From: Pseudo-nitzschia pungens
Taxonomy: Eukaryota > Bacillariophyta > Bacillariophyceae > Bacillariales > Bacillariaceae
Reading direction: 5' to 3'
Assembly (NCBI GenBank): GCA_037355855.1
Contig: CM074762.1
Span: forward strand, 3,906,001-3,970,000
Length of the DNA stretch: 64,000 nt
Shown here: positions 32,959 to 41,860 of the stretch, one piece after another
Position numbering within the stretch: the first letter of the stretch is position 1
Layout: each line of letters starts with the position of its first letter
Notes under the pieces: generated by a model
What the model was told of the DNA's origin: nothing
The model's input: only the letters and a program-made list of their open reading frames with translations
Database searches by the model: none
Translations under genes and position numbers: made by a program

Positions 32959-34543
32959 ATGTCAAGCAAGAAGCGATCACGAACGGCGGTCGATCCAGCA
33001 ACAACATCAACACCAACACCGACAGCATCAGCGTCGATCGCTACGAGCAGAAGTGGAGGAAAAGGTAGAAAACGCGAACCGGTAAAACTTGCCTCCGATG
33101 CTGATTTGGTTCTAGCAAAATGTCGAGCTCTCAAACAAAGGCTGCTACGAAAAGCTGATTCTGAATCTCTGGCTCGCGTCGATGCTACCGGATCTACTAC
33201 AGGTTCAGGAAGTGACGACGATCCCGATAAGATTCCGAAGGATATCGTTGAAGTAGACGAACTTTCTGCAACCGAAGTACTCGAGGGCATCGAGGGCGTT
33301 GCCCTTCAAATAACTCGGCAGGTATTGTCAAAGAAAGGGTTCTCCATGGAAATTCCGAGCAGGTCCGCTTCGAATCAAATATATGTGAAGGAATGGGACC
33401 GTATCGTTCTCGGGGGGAAACGCATCGGACGAAACTTTATGAACGTCCGAGAATCACGCAAGTCGGCGATCACGTTGCGAGTCATGCAACTGCTGCACGC
33501 TGTCCTGGTGAAGCGAATACACATTACTAAGCGCGATTTGTTTTACACGGATGTCAAGCTCTTTGTAGATCAAGCCGAGTCTGATGGGGTCTTGGATGAT
33601 GTAGCTACGATGATTGGGTGTACGCGATCGAATCTCCACGTGGTGGCCAGTGACAAAGGCTTAGTGGTGGGAAGAATTCAGTTCGAGGAGGACGGGGATT
33701 TCATCGATTGCACGAAAATGGGTGTTGGCGGCAAAGCCATCCCACCATACATCGACAAAATCGAGAATATTCAGAGCGATGCCGAATTTATTTTGCTGGT
33801 GGAAAAGGAGGCTGCCTACATGCGAATGGCGGTACGTTTGTTCGTCTACTGATCGATTCGGTAGTGCCCGAATGTTCTGTACATGCATTCAGCCTACTGA
33901 TCGATTCGGTAGTGCCCGAATGTTTTGTACATTCATTCAATCTCGCTCTTTCAGAGCGCTGAAAGATCAATTCTTTTCAACTCTCACAACTACTACTTTC
34001 ACCTTCAAATCATCGATTCTCATGTTGGCCAACCAATCCAAAATGAAATCAAAGGAAGATCGCTTCTATCACAAATACCCATGCATCGTGATCACTGCAA
34101 AAGGACAGCCCGACGTTGCTTCTCGGATGTTTCTTTCTCGTATTACGAACGAACTCAAGATTCCAGTTCTTGGGTTGGTGGACTCTGATCCGTACGGACT
34201 GAAAATTCTGTCTGTCTACATGTCAGGAAGCAAGAACATGAGTTATGACAGTGCCTCCCTTACAACACCCAACATTATGTGGCTTGGGTTACGACCCTCG
34301 GACTTGGACAAATATGACCTGCCCGACCAATGCAGATTGGACATGACCGAAAACGATATCAAGACAGGGAAAGAGCTGCTGACAGAAGATTTCATCCAAA
34401 AAAATCCGAAATGGATGAAAGAATTAGAAATTATGGTAAAGACAAAAAAGAAGGCCGAAATTCAGGCATTGTCTTCGTTCGGATTTCAATACATAACGGA
34501 AGAATACTTGCCTAGGAAACTCAAAGAGGGAGATTGGATTTAA
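32959..34543 (+). CDS. Topoisomerase VI subunit A (SPO11-3/RHL2-type)
   Basis: Two exons, join(32959..33831,34055..34543), give 453 residues; the join restores [16 protein letters not shown] (donor GTACGT). The family cleaves DNA by a 5'-phosphotyrosyl link. The catalytic Tyr196 lies in KRDLFYTD of the winged-helix domain. The Toprim domain has Glu282 in [11 protein letters not shown] and Asp334/Asp336 in [12 protein letters not shown]. The C-terminal part ([36 protein letters not shown]) is close to plant SPO11-3 rather than to the meiotic Spo11 proteins, so this is the A subunit of a plant/archaeal-like topo VI, which in plants supports endoreduplication. It needs a B subunit (TOP6B), not in this window. 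The N-terminus is Ser/Thr/Lys-rich and probably nuclear-targeting. Confidence 0.92.
33842..33938. repeat. 48-bp tandem duplication in the topo VI A intron
   Basis: Two copies of a unit containing CTACTGATCGATTCGGTAG and TGCCCGAATGTT, offset by 48 bp, with two or three substitutions. It lies within the 223-bp intron and does not affect coding. Confidence 0.9.
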
Positions 34544-35005
34544 AACAAGTTCCGCACACTGAAAGTTGCGGAAAGTTTCCATTGATGCTCCTGCAGTGAT
34601 CGGTACGGAGGTCCTTCGAATGAGTTTTGCTTTGACCGGTGTGTTTTCCGGACATTGTTCTTATTCAAGTAATACTTTGTACTACATATTTATGCATTGG
34701 GACTAAAAACATATTTTGAAGCATCCATACAGCATGGCATCTGTTTTGTTGCTACTTTTTACTTCATACTAGTTTGCTGGTGCTCCTTGCAAGCAAGAAG
34801 TGATCGGAAAACAGCAGTTCTGCTCTGATGAAAACATCATAAACTTTAGAGCATTATGGATACTCTGCAACATTTTGACCGTCTAGACAGCAGTACCGTA
34901 TGAAGGACACGACCAACCGGTACCAAAAAGGCATCTGTTTCGCAAAAGGTACGAAATCTGGATACTTTAAAAATGATGGATAAAACCTTAAGGTTACTCG
35001 TACCG
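34544..35005. other. Intergenic region up to the DIRS-like element
   Basis: 3' flank of topoisomerase VI A. The last bases, AAGGTTACTCGTACCG, resemble the GGTAAGGTTAC-like motifs dispersed in this window; the retroelement is inserted right after them. No gene is supported. Confidence 0.5.
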
Positions 35006-35283
35006 GTATCCTATGGGATACCCCGGCGCCGTCTCGGGTGTACGTCAACTTCGGAGTGCACGTACTCTGTGCTCACATTTGTCTATACTAGGTCATACGC
35101 GGTACACACTATGTCTATTCTGTAGTGATGGCGGATTGACGAAGCTTTAGGCGAATGTGTGGTATAGCGTGCGCGCGCGTGTGCGCGGTAGCTATCTAGT
35201 CACTAACCCGAACCCTAATCGGGGTGGGACCCCTATGTAGTAGGGGTATGTAGGGTTAGTACAGTGCACAGAGAGTCCTTGCC
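35006..35283 (-). repeat. DIRS split direct repeat A, outer copy (278 bp)
   Basis: Identical by eye to 35640-35917. It starts with GTATCC-TATG-GGATAC, a 6-bp hairpin at the element's edge that is a plausible recombinase binding site, and contains ACTAACCC (35202-35209) inverted as GGGTTAGT (35253-35260). Confidence 0.95.
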
Positions 35284-35298
35284 GGGTGGGCGGGCGGG

Positions 35299-35642
35299 AG
35301 TTTTGTTGATCCGCTCCCACAGGGAACAGCACTCCTCATTGTCGTCGGCTTGGTGTTGGCCAAGGGACAATGAGGTGAGCAGATGGGGAAGGCATCGTCC
35401 CGCACCTCCGTGCCCGATAGCGGCTGCGTACCTTGTGCGGGCACCGCGTTGTGCCCGTCTACGGTACGCGCGCTGTCGGCCCTCTCGTGACACTTACCTA
35501 CCTACCATTGGGACCTTCCTCACATACGTCGTAGTGCTCGTCACGGCGCGCGCGGCAAGTTCACAGGTGGTGCGCGTGGTGGTGCGGGCGTGTCCCCACC
35601 CGCATCCTGCAGTTGCGGTGACCTGTGTCTTGCCCAACAGTA
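35299..35642 (-). repeat. DIRS split direct repeat B, internal copy (344 bp)
   Basis: Identical by eye to 44871-45214. It abuts the inner A copy at the shared GTA (35640-35642), which reproduces the junction that would form if the two ends of the element were circularised. Confidence 0.95.
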
Positions 35643-35917
35643 TCCTATGGGATACCCCGGCGCCGTCTCGGGTGTACGTCAACTTCGGAGTGCACGTACT
35701 CTGTGCTCACATTTGTCTATACTAGGTCATACGCGGTACACACTATGTCTATTCTGTAGTGATGGCGGATTGACGAAGCTTTAGGCGAATGTGTGGTATA
35801 GCGTGCGCGCGCGTGTGCGCGGTAGCTATCTAGTCACTAACCCGAACCCTAATCGGGGTGGGACCCCTATGTAGTAGGGGTATGTAGGGTTAGTACAGTG
35901 CACAGAGAGTCCTTGCC
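35640..35917 (-). repeat. DIRS split direct repeat A, inner copy (278 bp)
   Basis: Second copy of repeat A, joined to internal repeat B at GTA. After it, an 18-base poly-A tract (poly-T in the element's sense) precedes the fourth ORF's 3' end. Confidence 0.95.
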
Positions 35918-36105
35918 ACAACGGGTGGAGAGGAGAGTTCGTGAACCCGCTCGAAGAGGGGGTGAAGCGCGAATGGAAAGTCGAGCCACCGCCACTCTCG
36001 AAGTTGACGAGTACAGCCGGGAAAAAAAAAAAAAAAAAATGAAAAAATAGGGTGGGATGGTTGTCTAACGGGGCTTAAAGCGCAGGGCGCGAACAGTTAG
36101 GCAAC

Positions 36106-37620
36106 CTAGGCGGCGTTGGCGGGAGCCGGAGCAAGTGGTCCCACGGGGGCCGGAGCAAGTGGGCCCGCGGCGGGGGCCGGGGGAAGGGCGGCGGTGGAAG
36201 CGCGACCGGGAGGGAAGACAAAGGCATAGCTTGAGATCGGGGCGAGCGTGCTGCGGGAAGCGCCGTAGGCGGTGGCGACATTCGCCATTAAGCGGTCTTG
36301 GGTGGTCTCCGCGGTGAATTGGCACAAGACCTTGCCCCGCGTGGAGCAAGGGAAAAGGAGGCGGCCATTAGGGATGACGACACCGAAGACGTAGTGCCCG
36401 TGGTAGTCGATGAGGGTGGGGACATGGAGGCACAGGAGGAAGGGGCAGGCGTCGGTGCCCAGACGTGTGGCCACTTCGGCGCCGGGGGAGTACTCAAGCC
36501 CAAGAGCGTTGAGAGTAGCGACCAAGGGCTGGTTGGGGGCGTGGCTGGTCGAAAGCGGGACTTCGAGGGAAGGACGGTCGGCGGCAACGCGGGCTAGGAG
36601 ACGGTCGATGGCAGCGGTGGTGGGTGCCGGAACGGGCTCGGCGTAGTGAACACCGTGGTAGACGGTATAGGCAAGGCGGAAGTTGGTGACGGCGGTTTGG
36701 TAATGGGGACAGTAGGGGTGGGCCATGTCCAATTCTGCCAAGGCAGAGGCTACAGCCGCACCTGCGGGGTTGGCGTACAGGGTTTGCAACTTGGCGAGCC
36801 ACGGGCGGGGACCGGTGGGGGTGTCGAGCGGGCTGTCCGAGTAGCCGGTGAGGTTTCGATTGGCAGAGGTGAGCGGAAGAGCGTTCAGGACCTTTCTGTC
36901 GGAAGGTGGGCTGCTGAGGTGGCCCTCAAGGAGGGCGATGGTCAACGAGATAGCAGTAGGCTCAGGCTGGGCAGGGGAGCGGGGAGCGGGCGGGCCCGGG
37001 AGTGGGAGGACAGGAGCAGGATTTCCCGCGGGCGCGGGCGGCACTACCATCGCTCCGTGGGCGAGAGGAGCAAAAGGGAGAGGAGAGTCGGAATCGGAAG
37101 AACGGAGAGAAACCGAGGAGTTTCTGGAATGGGTTCGGGCGGACGCGGACGTGGGCGAGTCGCCGGCGGACGGGGAAGGGTCCTCCGGGATGCCCTGAAA
37201 GGGAAGGAGGGTCTTGAGGTCTTTGGCGTGGGTGGAAGCTCGGGGCCAGTCGGCTTTGGAGCAAGCGGCAAGGAAATCGACGTAGAGGCCGACGTAAGTC
37301 TCAAAGTCCTGGAGGGAGGAAGGTGGGAGGTCGACCGGGAGGGTGAAGGGGGGGCGAAACGGAGCGGTGGGGGCGGCCGCTTCAAGGGTGTCGCCGTGGC
37401 GGTTGAAACAACGGAAGACGCCGACGGGGGTTGGGTTGGTGATGAGGGTAATGGCCTGGCTCATGGTGTCGAGGAGGCGTCGGGCCCTCGCGAGGAACGA
37501 GGTGGCAAGCATGGTGGGAGCGGCAACAAAGCTAGGTGGTGTTTGGGAGGAGTCCAGAGTGGGAATTATGCGAAGACCAGTGGGAGGTGGGCAAAGAGGA
37601 CCCAGTCCGTGGACAAGCAC
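36106..37620 (-). CDS. Unrecognised fourth ORF of the DIRS-like element
   Basis: The open frame gives 504 residues from GTG 37620, or 468 from the first ATG (37512, MLATSFLARARRLLD). I do not recognise a family. The N-terminal third has possible helices (ETYVGLYVDFLAACSKADW), then a Pro/Ala/Ser-rich spacer, then a more ordered part with ACPFLLCLHVPTLIDYHGHYVFG and NGRLLFPCSTRGKVL; the end is Pro/Ala repeats. It lies downstream of the recombinase ORF in the position where some DIRS elements carry a methyltransferase, but no SAM-binding glycine motif is visible. It could be a spliced or accessory product, or a second gag-like protein. Confidence 0.6.
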   Translation of the reverse strand: MLVHGLGPLCPPPTGLRIIPTLDSSQTPPSFVAAPTMLATSFLARARRLLDTMSQAITLITNPTPVGVFRCFNRHGDTLEAAAPTAPFRPPFTLPVDLPPSSLQDFETYVGLYVDFLAACSKADWPRASTHAKDLKTLLPFQGIPEDPSPSAGDSPTSASARTHSRNSSVSLRSSDSDSPLPFAPLAHGAMVVPPAPAGNPAPVLPLPGPPAPRSPAQPEPTAISLTIALLEGHLSSPPSDRKVLNALPLTSANRNLTGYSDSPLDTPTGPRPWLAKLQTLYANPAGAAVASALAELDMAHPYCPHYQTAVTNFRLAYTVYHGVHYAEPVPAPTTAAIDRLLARVAADRPSLEVPLSTSHAPNQPLVATLNALGLEYSPGAEVATRLGTDACPFLLCLHVPTLIDYHGHYVFGVVIPNGRLLFPCSTRGKVLCQFTAETTQDRLMANVATAYGASRSTLAPISSYAFVFPPGRASTAALPPAPAAGPLAPAPVGPLAPAPANAA

Positions 37621-37855
37621 GGGAAGAGGGGATCGGGTGTAGCCATGGTCAGGGGTAGGGAGAGGAGGAGGAGAAACGGTGGGAAAACCATGCTGAAACG
37701 GAAAATAGATCGTAAAATAAAACGTGTTTGTTGTAAAATAATAAAACGGGGTGTAACTGGGCGCTTAGTAAGGGATGTGTACGGAGGCGATCGTGGGGGG
37801 TTAGGCATCGTGGGAGGGGGGGAGTAGACACGGATGTGGAAGAAGACCGTGAAAG

Positions 37856-39106
37856 TTACCAGCGGTCGGGGGGCCGGGCGGCGCCAGCCGTGAGGATGGC
37901 GTTATGCTGGTGAGAGAGGATGTGGAGGTCGCGGGTGTAAATTTGCCACGAATCGCTGTTCCACCGGAGCTGTTTTTTGATAAATTCGGGAGACGCGCCG
38001 GCGGCCTGGAGAATGCAGCACGCGCCAACGCGAATAGAATGACATGTAAATTTTTTGAGGGCGGACGGAGAGGTGACGCCGTAGACGTCGCGGGCAAGGG
38101 AGCGGAGGGTGGTCTCGACGTCGGAGTCGACCACGTAAACGGCCACCTTGGGGCAGGGGCTGTAGACTGCGAGGGGGCCCGCCAAAGGGCCGGGATGGGG
38201 GGCCCATGCGGGAAAGAGGCGATAATAGCGGGCCAGGATGCGCAACCACGCCGCGACCAAATCAAGGGAAGCGGTTGAGTTGCGAGAAAATCCTTTCACA
38301 GCATTCCGTTCGCCATTCTTTTGCCATCGCCATCGGACGCAGACACGCATCACGGAGCTGGGGGAGGCGAGGCCGGAAGGGTGGGGGAGGAGGTTCCCAT
38401 GGCGGTCTAACAGGGTGATGTCAGCCGGGATGAGGGCGACACAGTCGCCCGAAGGGCTGCGGGCAAACGTGCCAAGGCACCGGTGGCTGTGAGTCTGGCA
38501 CCACTCACTCTTACGGAAGCCAGCGGCGAGGCCAACGGTAAGCCAGTCCGCGAGGGTGGCGGGAAGGGAATCGGGGGGCTCGGTAGCCGAGGCAGTTAGG
38601 AGGTGTTGCTGCATGGCGATGGTGACTGGTTCCTTGCGGTCGGGGACCGACTCGTAACGGCGGGCCTCGCGGAGGACAGCGGTGATGTCCGGGCACAAGC
38701 CGGTGCGGAGCGGGGACTCTTTGCGGGCATCCCGGTCAGGGACGGGGTCAAAATGGGCTAGAAGGGTACTGGCAGCCAAGAGATATTTGCTAGCGGTGTC
38801 AGCTTTGATGCACTTGCAAAGGAGGCTGTGGCCAGTGAGGAGATGGCGGGCGTAGTTAGCGAGGAGGAGGTTCAGGGCCTCGGTGGTGATGCGGGAGTCG
38901 ATCACAGGAAACAGTGCTGGGAAGATACCGAGGTGAGTGCACCACCAGAGAAAATGGAGGCGGCGGGTAAGAACAGTCCGGGCTTCTTTAGGGTTGTGGG
39001 GGGAGCCGTTGCGTAGTCGGAGGACAGCGTCGAACCCAGGAGAGAGACAAGCTCGGGACTTGGGAGGAAAGCAGTCCAGGACGCGAAGCGCGCGTGCTGA
39101 GTGCAA
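37856..39106 (-). CDS. DIRS tyrosine recombinase
   Basis: A 416-residue frame from TTG 39106; there is no ATG near its beginning, and it overlaps the RT-RNase H ORF by 205 bp in another frame, so expression by frameshifting or splicing is likely. Catalytic residues are visible: Arg in AAGFRKSEW, a Lys in RWQKNGERNAVKGF, His-x-x-Arg in CHSIRVGACCIL, and the nucleophile Tyr in SDSWQIYTRDL. DIRS recombinases insert the circular DNA form without duplicating target sites. The protein has no resemblance in detail to the 15.4-kb recombinase of this window. Confidence 0.88.
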   Translation of the reverse strand: MHSARALRVLDCFPPKSRACLSPGFDAVLRLRNGSPHNPKEARTVLTRRLHFLWWCTHLGIFPALFPVIDSRITTEALNLLLANYARHLLTGHSLLCKCIKADTASKYLLAASTLLAHFDPVPDRDARKESPLRTGLCPDITAVLREARRYESVPDRKEPVTIAMQQHLLTASATEPPDSLPATLADWLTVGLAAGFRKSEWCQTHSHRCLGTFARSPSGDCVALIPADITLLDRHGNLLPHPSGLASPSSVMRVCVRWRWQKNGERNAVKGFSRNSTASLDLVAAWLRILARYYRLFPAWAPHPGPLAGPLAVYSPCPKVAVYVVDSDVETTLRSLARDVYGVTSPSALKKFTCHSIRVGACCILQAAGASPEFIKKQLRWNSDSWQIYTRDLHILSHQHNAILTAGAARPPDRW

Positions 39107-41784
39107 ATCTGGTGGAGAAGAGTGGGATAGGGGAGGGAGGAGTATGAGTAATTGTGGGGGGTGAAAAGTTCGTGGGGACGAGAGACAGCATCAGCAAGGG
39201 CGTTGTCCGACCCGGGGATGTAATCCACGACGCTGCCAAGGGGGGAGTCCTTGCGGTATGTCGCGGCAAGGAGGATAGCGCTCCGGCCGAGGGTGGACTT
39301 GGTGGAGGATTTCGTCCACCAAGCGATGGCGGCCTTGTTGTCGCAGGACGAACGCAGAACCGGGGCCGGGGGGAATGCGTGAGGCCGGTCAGCGACCCAG
39401 AGCTGACCAATGAGGAAACACAGGAAGACCCCTAGGAACTCGAGTGTGTTGATGTGGACGTAGTCCGGATGCGTGTTAGGAAGCTGGGTTCGCGCGTGGA
39501 GAGCAGCGGAGTATGGGAGGAAGCAGAAGACCCGGGGGGCGGGAAGGACGGCGCCAATGCCGGTATGGGAAGCGTCTGTGGTGTTGTGGTCCAGCGCAAA
39601 ACACCGAGGGATGAGGTGCCCAATAGGGGTGGAACACAGGCCGGGCCCCTTCAGGTACTCGTAGAGTGCGCGGAGGGTCGGGATGGTAGTAGCGGGGATC
39701 GGGACCGTTGCACGGTTGCGCCAGATGAAAGCCGCCTGTTCGGTCTGGTGGAGCCAAGTAAAGCAACTTTGGAGGTCGGAGGGCATCGAACTGTAGTGGG
39801 GGGGAAGCGGGCGGCGCTTGACGAGACGTTTGGCTCGGTGGTATCCCTGGGCAATGCAGGAGCGGAGGATGTCCCGAAAGACCAGGAGGTGGGCGAGGCC
39901 CCAGGGGTAGTGTTGGAAGCCGTCGCCGAGGAGACCCAAGAGGGTGGCCAAGTCGCGGATAGTCGCTTGCTTACCAGGGATAAGCCAATGTTCCTGCTCA
40001 AGGTAGGAGACTATCTTGTCCCGACGACGGGGGGACAAGCGCACCGTCATGGTGCGCGTGTTGACGAGGAAGCCTACGAGGAGGCGTTCCTCGGTGTAGG
40101 CCAGATCGAGTTTATCCTGGGACAGAATCTGTTCTTGGCAGGGATGGTCCGGGCCGAAGACGTCTTCGAGGGCGACAATGCTAGCGGCGGAAGTCAAGCG
40201 GATGGTAGCGCGGACGTCCGCCGTGAAGAGGTCATCGACCTGCATAGGCATAGCAGGGGCCAGGCGGACCCGCGGGCGACCCGGGATCGGGCACTCGCGG
40301 TCCTCAAAGACGCCGTGGTTGAGGGTGTCGAGGTTTGCCTGGGCGATCGTGTGGTGCTCCGCGGGGGGGATCTCGGGGCTGAGGCGCATGCGGGCAACGT
40401 AGCGGGACGCACGGCGGAGAGTGTCGTCGGGCTCATGGCGCCACAAGTACTGGGCCTGTTGGATCCGTGCCTGGGAGAGAGGGTCCCAGTTGGACGGACA
40501 GAAGCAACCGCCGAAGGACTGCCCGGTGGCGAAACCGAGGTAGCCGCACGCTTGGTAGGCGTGCATGGGGACGACCTCGGGGTTGAGTTTGCAGAGGCGG
40601 AAGGCGTTGCAGACGTCGTTGTCGATGATGAGGATTGCGGAGCGAGGGAAGGAGATGCGCATGTTCCAAACGTGAACGAGGAACCGCTGGAAAGAGCCAG
40701 GGAACGTGACATCGGGCTCATTGGTCTTGTTCGTCCAGTCGTTGATACACATGGAGTCGACGGCGGGGCGAAAAGAAGCGTCGAAGATTTGGCGAGACTT
40801 CTTCCAGGGGTTGTTGCGGTCGGCGATGCCGAGTGGAGTGAAGTGGAGGTTGGGGATAAACAGATAGAAACGAGGGTCCACAAGGATGGTGTTGCCGCGG
40901 CGATAGTCCTTGCAGAGGACTTTCATAAGTTCGGATGGGTCTTCAGCAGCCGAGGCATGGTTGCCGTAGCGGTAGTAGGTCCAGAAATTGCGGTCAGTGG
41001 ACCGGCCACGGCAGAGGCGGGGGGCCCCCGTGGTGAAAATGCGGCGAACCTCGCGGCGGATGGGGGCACTCACCCCCAGGCGAAGGCGGCGCATAATGGA
41101 GGGGACGTCGCGATGGACCGCGAGGTGCGGGCCGGCGAGGTAGCGGACAAGGCGGGGGACGTTCATCTGGCAGTGGAGAAGGGCGGCCGAGGAGCGTCGG
41201 ATCCGGTCAGTGTTGAGGGTGGTTTCGGAGCGGAAGTCGGTGTACGACTGGTAACCCCGGATGGAAGAGGAGTCGAGGTGGAAGTATGTGTCGTGGAGTG
41301 TTCGGTAAAGGCGGGCGGGGGGATAGGCGCGGTCCCAGGCGGTGCGAGCGGAGGGAGAGAGGAAGGGGGAATCATGGAGAAAGGGGACGATGTGGCGGAG
41401 GCGAATGTCGCCGAGAAACGAAATGTTAGCGTGGGGCTTACCGTGGGTGTTGTGGAGGACGCCGTGGACTGCAGGGTGGAGAGTGGTCCCCCACGACGCG
41501 AGTTCCGAGGGGCTAAGGTCGCGCGTTGGGTGAGGGGAGAGAATCGCTGGCGGTGGTGTAGGGGTGTTGCGCTTGCCGGCGGGGACGGTGGGAGGATCAG
41601 GGAGGATGCCGGGGTACAGGCAAGGGGACTCGGGGGGGTCGGCCGAGGGGGCAGGGGGAGGAGTGGTGGTTCTCGTTGCGGACAGAGGGACAAAGGGGGG
41701 GACAGGGTGGCTGGGAGTGTAGGGGGTATAGATCGGGAGATAGTTGACGTAGTCTAAAGCGAGAGGTAGAGAGGGAGTGGGCAT
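38902..41784 (-). CDS. DIRS reverse transcriptase-RNase H polyprotein
   Basis: 960 residues from ATG 41784. The N-terminal 170 residues are Pro/Thr-rich. The reverse transcriptase shows KSRQIFDASFRP, the first catalytic Asp in LIIDNDVCNAF, GFATGQSFGGCFCPSNWDPLS and the VDD catalytic pair in MPMQVDDLF (DIRS-type, in place of YxDD). RNase H follows: DASHTGIGAVL, the Glu of INTLEFLGVF, SCDNKAAIAWW and SDNALADAVSR. The order RT-RNase H, then a tyrosine recombinase in an overlapping frame, is diagnostic of DIRS. No integrase or protease domain is present. Confidence 0.92.
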   Translation of the reverse strand: MPTPSLPLALDYVNYLPIYTPYTPSHPVPPFVPLSATRTTTPPPAPSADPPESPCLYPGILPDPPTVPAGKRNTPTPPPAILSPHPTRDLSPSELASWGTTLHPAVHGVLHNTHGKPHANISFLGDIRLRHIVPFLHDSPFLSPSARTAWDRAYPPARLYRTLHDTYFHLDSSSIRGYQSYTDFRSETTLNTDRIRRSSAALLHCQMNVPRLVRYLAGPHLAVHRDVPSIMRRLRLGVSAPIRREVRRIFTTGAPRLCRGRSTDRNFWTYYRYGNHASAAEDPSELMKVLCKDYRRGNTILVDPRFYLFIPNLHFTPLGIADRNNPWKKSRQIFDASFRPAVDSMCINDWTNKTNEPDVTFPGSFQRFLVHVWNMRISFPRSAILIIDNDVCNAFRLCKLNPEVVPMHAYQACGYLGFATGQSFGGCFCPSNWDPLSQARIQQAQYLWRHEPDDTLRRASRYVARMRLSPEIPPAEHHTIAQANLDTLNHGVFEDRECPIPGRPRVRLAPAMPMQVDDLFTADVRATIRLTSAASIVALEDVFGPDHPCQEQILSQDKLDLAYTEERLLVGFLVNTRTMTVRLSPRRRDKIVSYLEQEHWLIPGKQATIRDLATLLGLLGDGFQHYPWGLAHLLVFRDILRSCIAQGYHRAKRLVKRRPLPPHYSSMPSDLQSCFTWLHQTEQAAFIWRNRATVPIPATTIPTLRALYEYLKGPGLCSTPIGHLIPRCFALDHNTTDASHTGIGAVLPAPRVFCFLPYSAALHARTQLPNTHPDYVHINTLEFLGVFLCFLIGQLWVADRPHAFPPAPVLRSSCDNKAAIAWWTKSSTKSTLGRSAILLAATYRKDSPLGSVVDYIPGSDNALADAVSRPHELFTPHNYSYSSLPYPTLLHQICTQHARFASWTAFLPSPELVSLLGSTLSSDYATAPPTTLKKPGLFLPAASIFSGGALTSVSSQHCFL

Positions 41785-41860
41785 AGTAAAGGGTTAACAT
41801 ATGGGATTACGGGTTAAAGGAAGGGCAAAAAGGGCGGGGACGAGGAGAGGGGAGGGAGGA

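Noticed and set aside
35202..35260. Telomere-like ACTAACCC/GGGTTAGT in repeat A
   Set aside because: Only single degenerate units occur, arranged as an inverted repeat; there is no tandem array.
39454..41757. 767-codon plus-strand ORF inside the DIRS element
   Set aside because: It is antisense to the RT-RNase H ORF, which has all diagnostic motifs; the same reasoning removes the plus-strand ORFs at 36646, 41801 and others.
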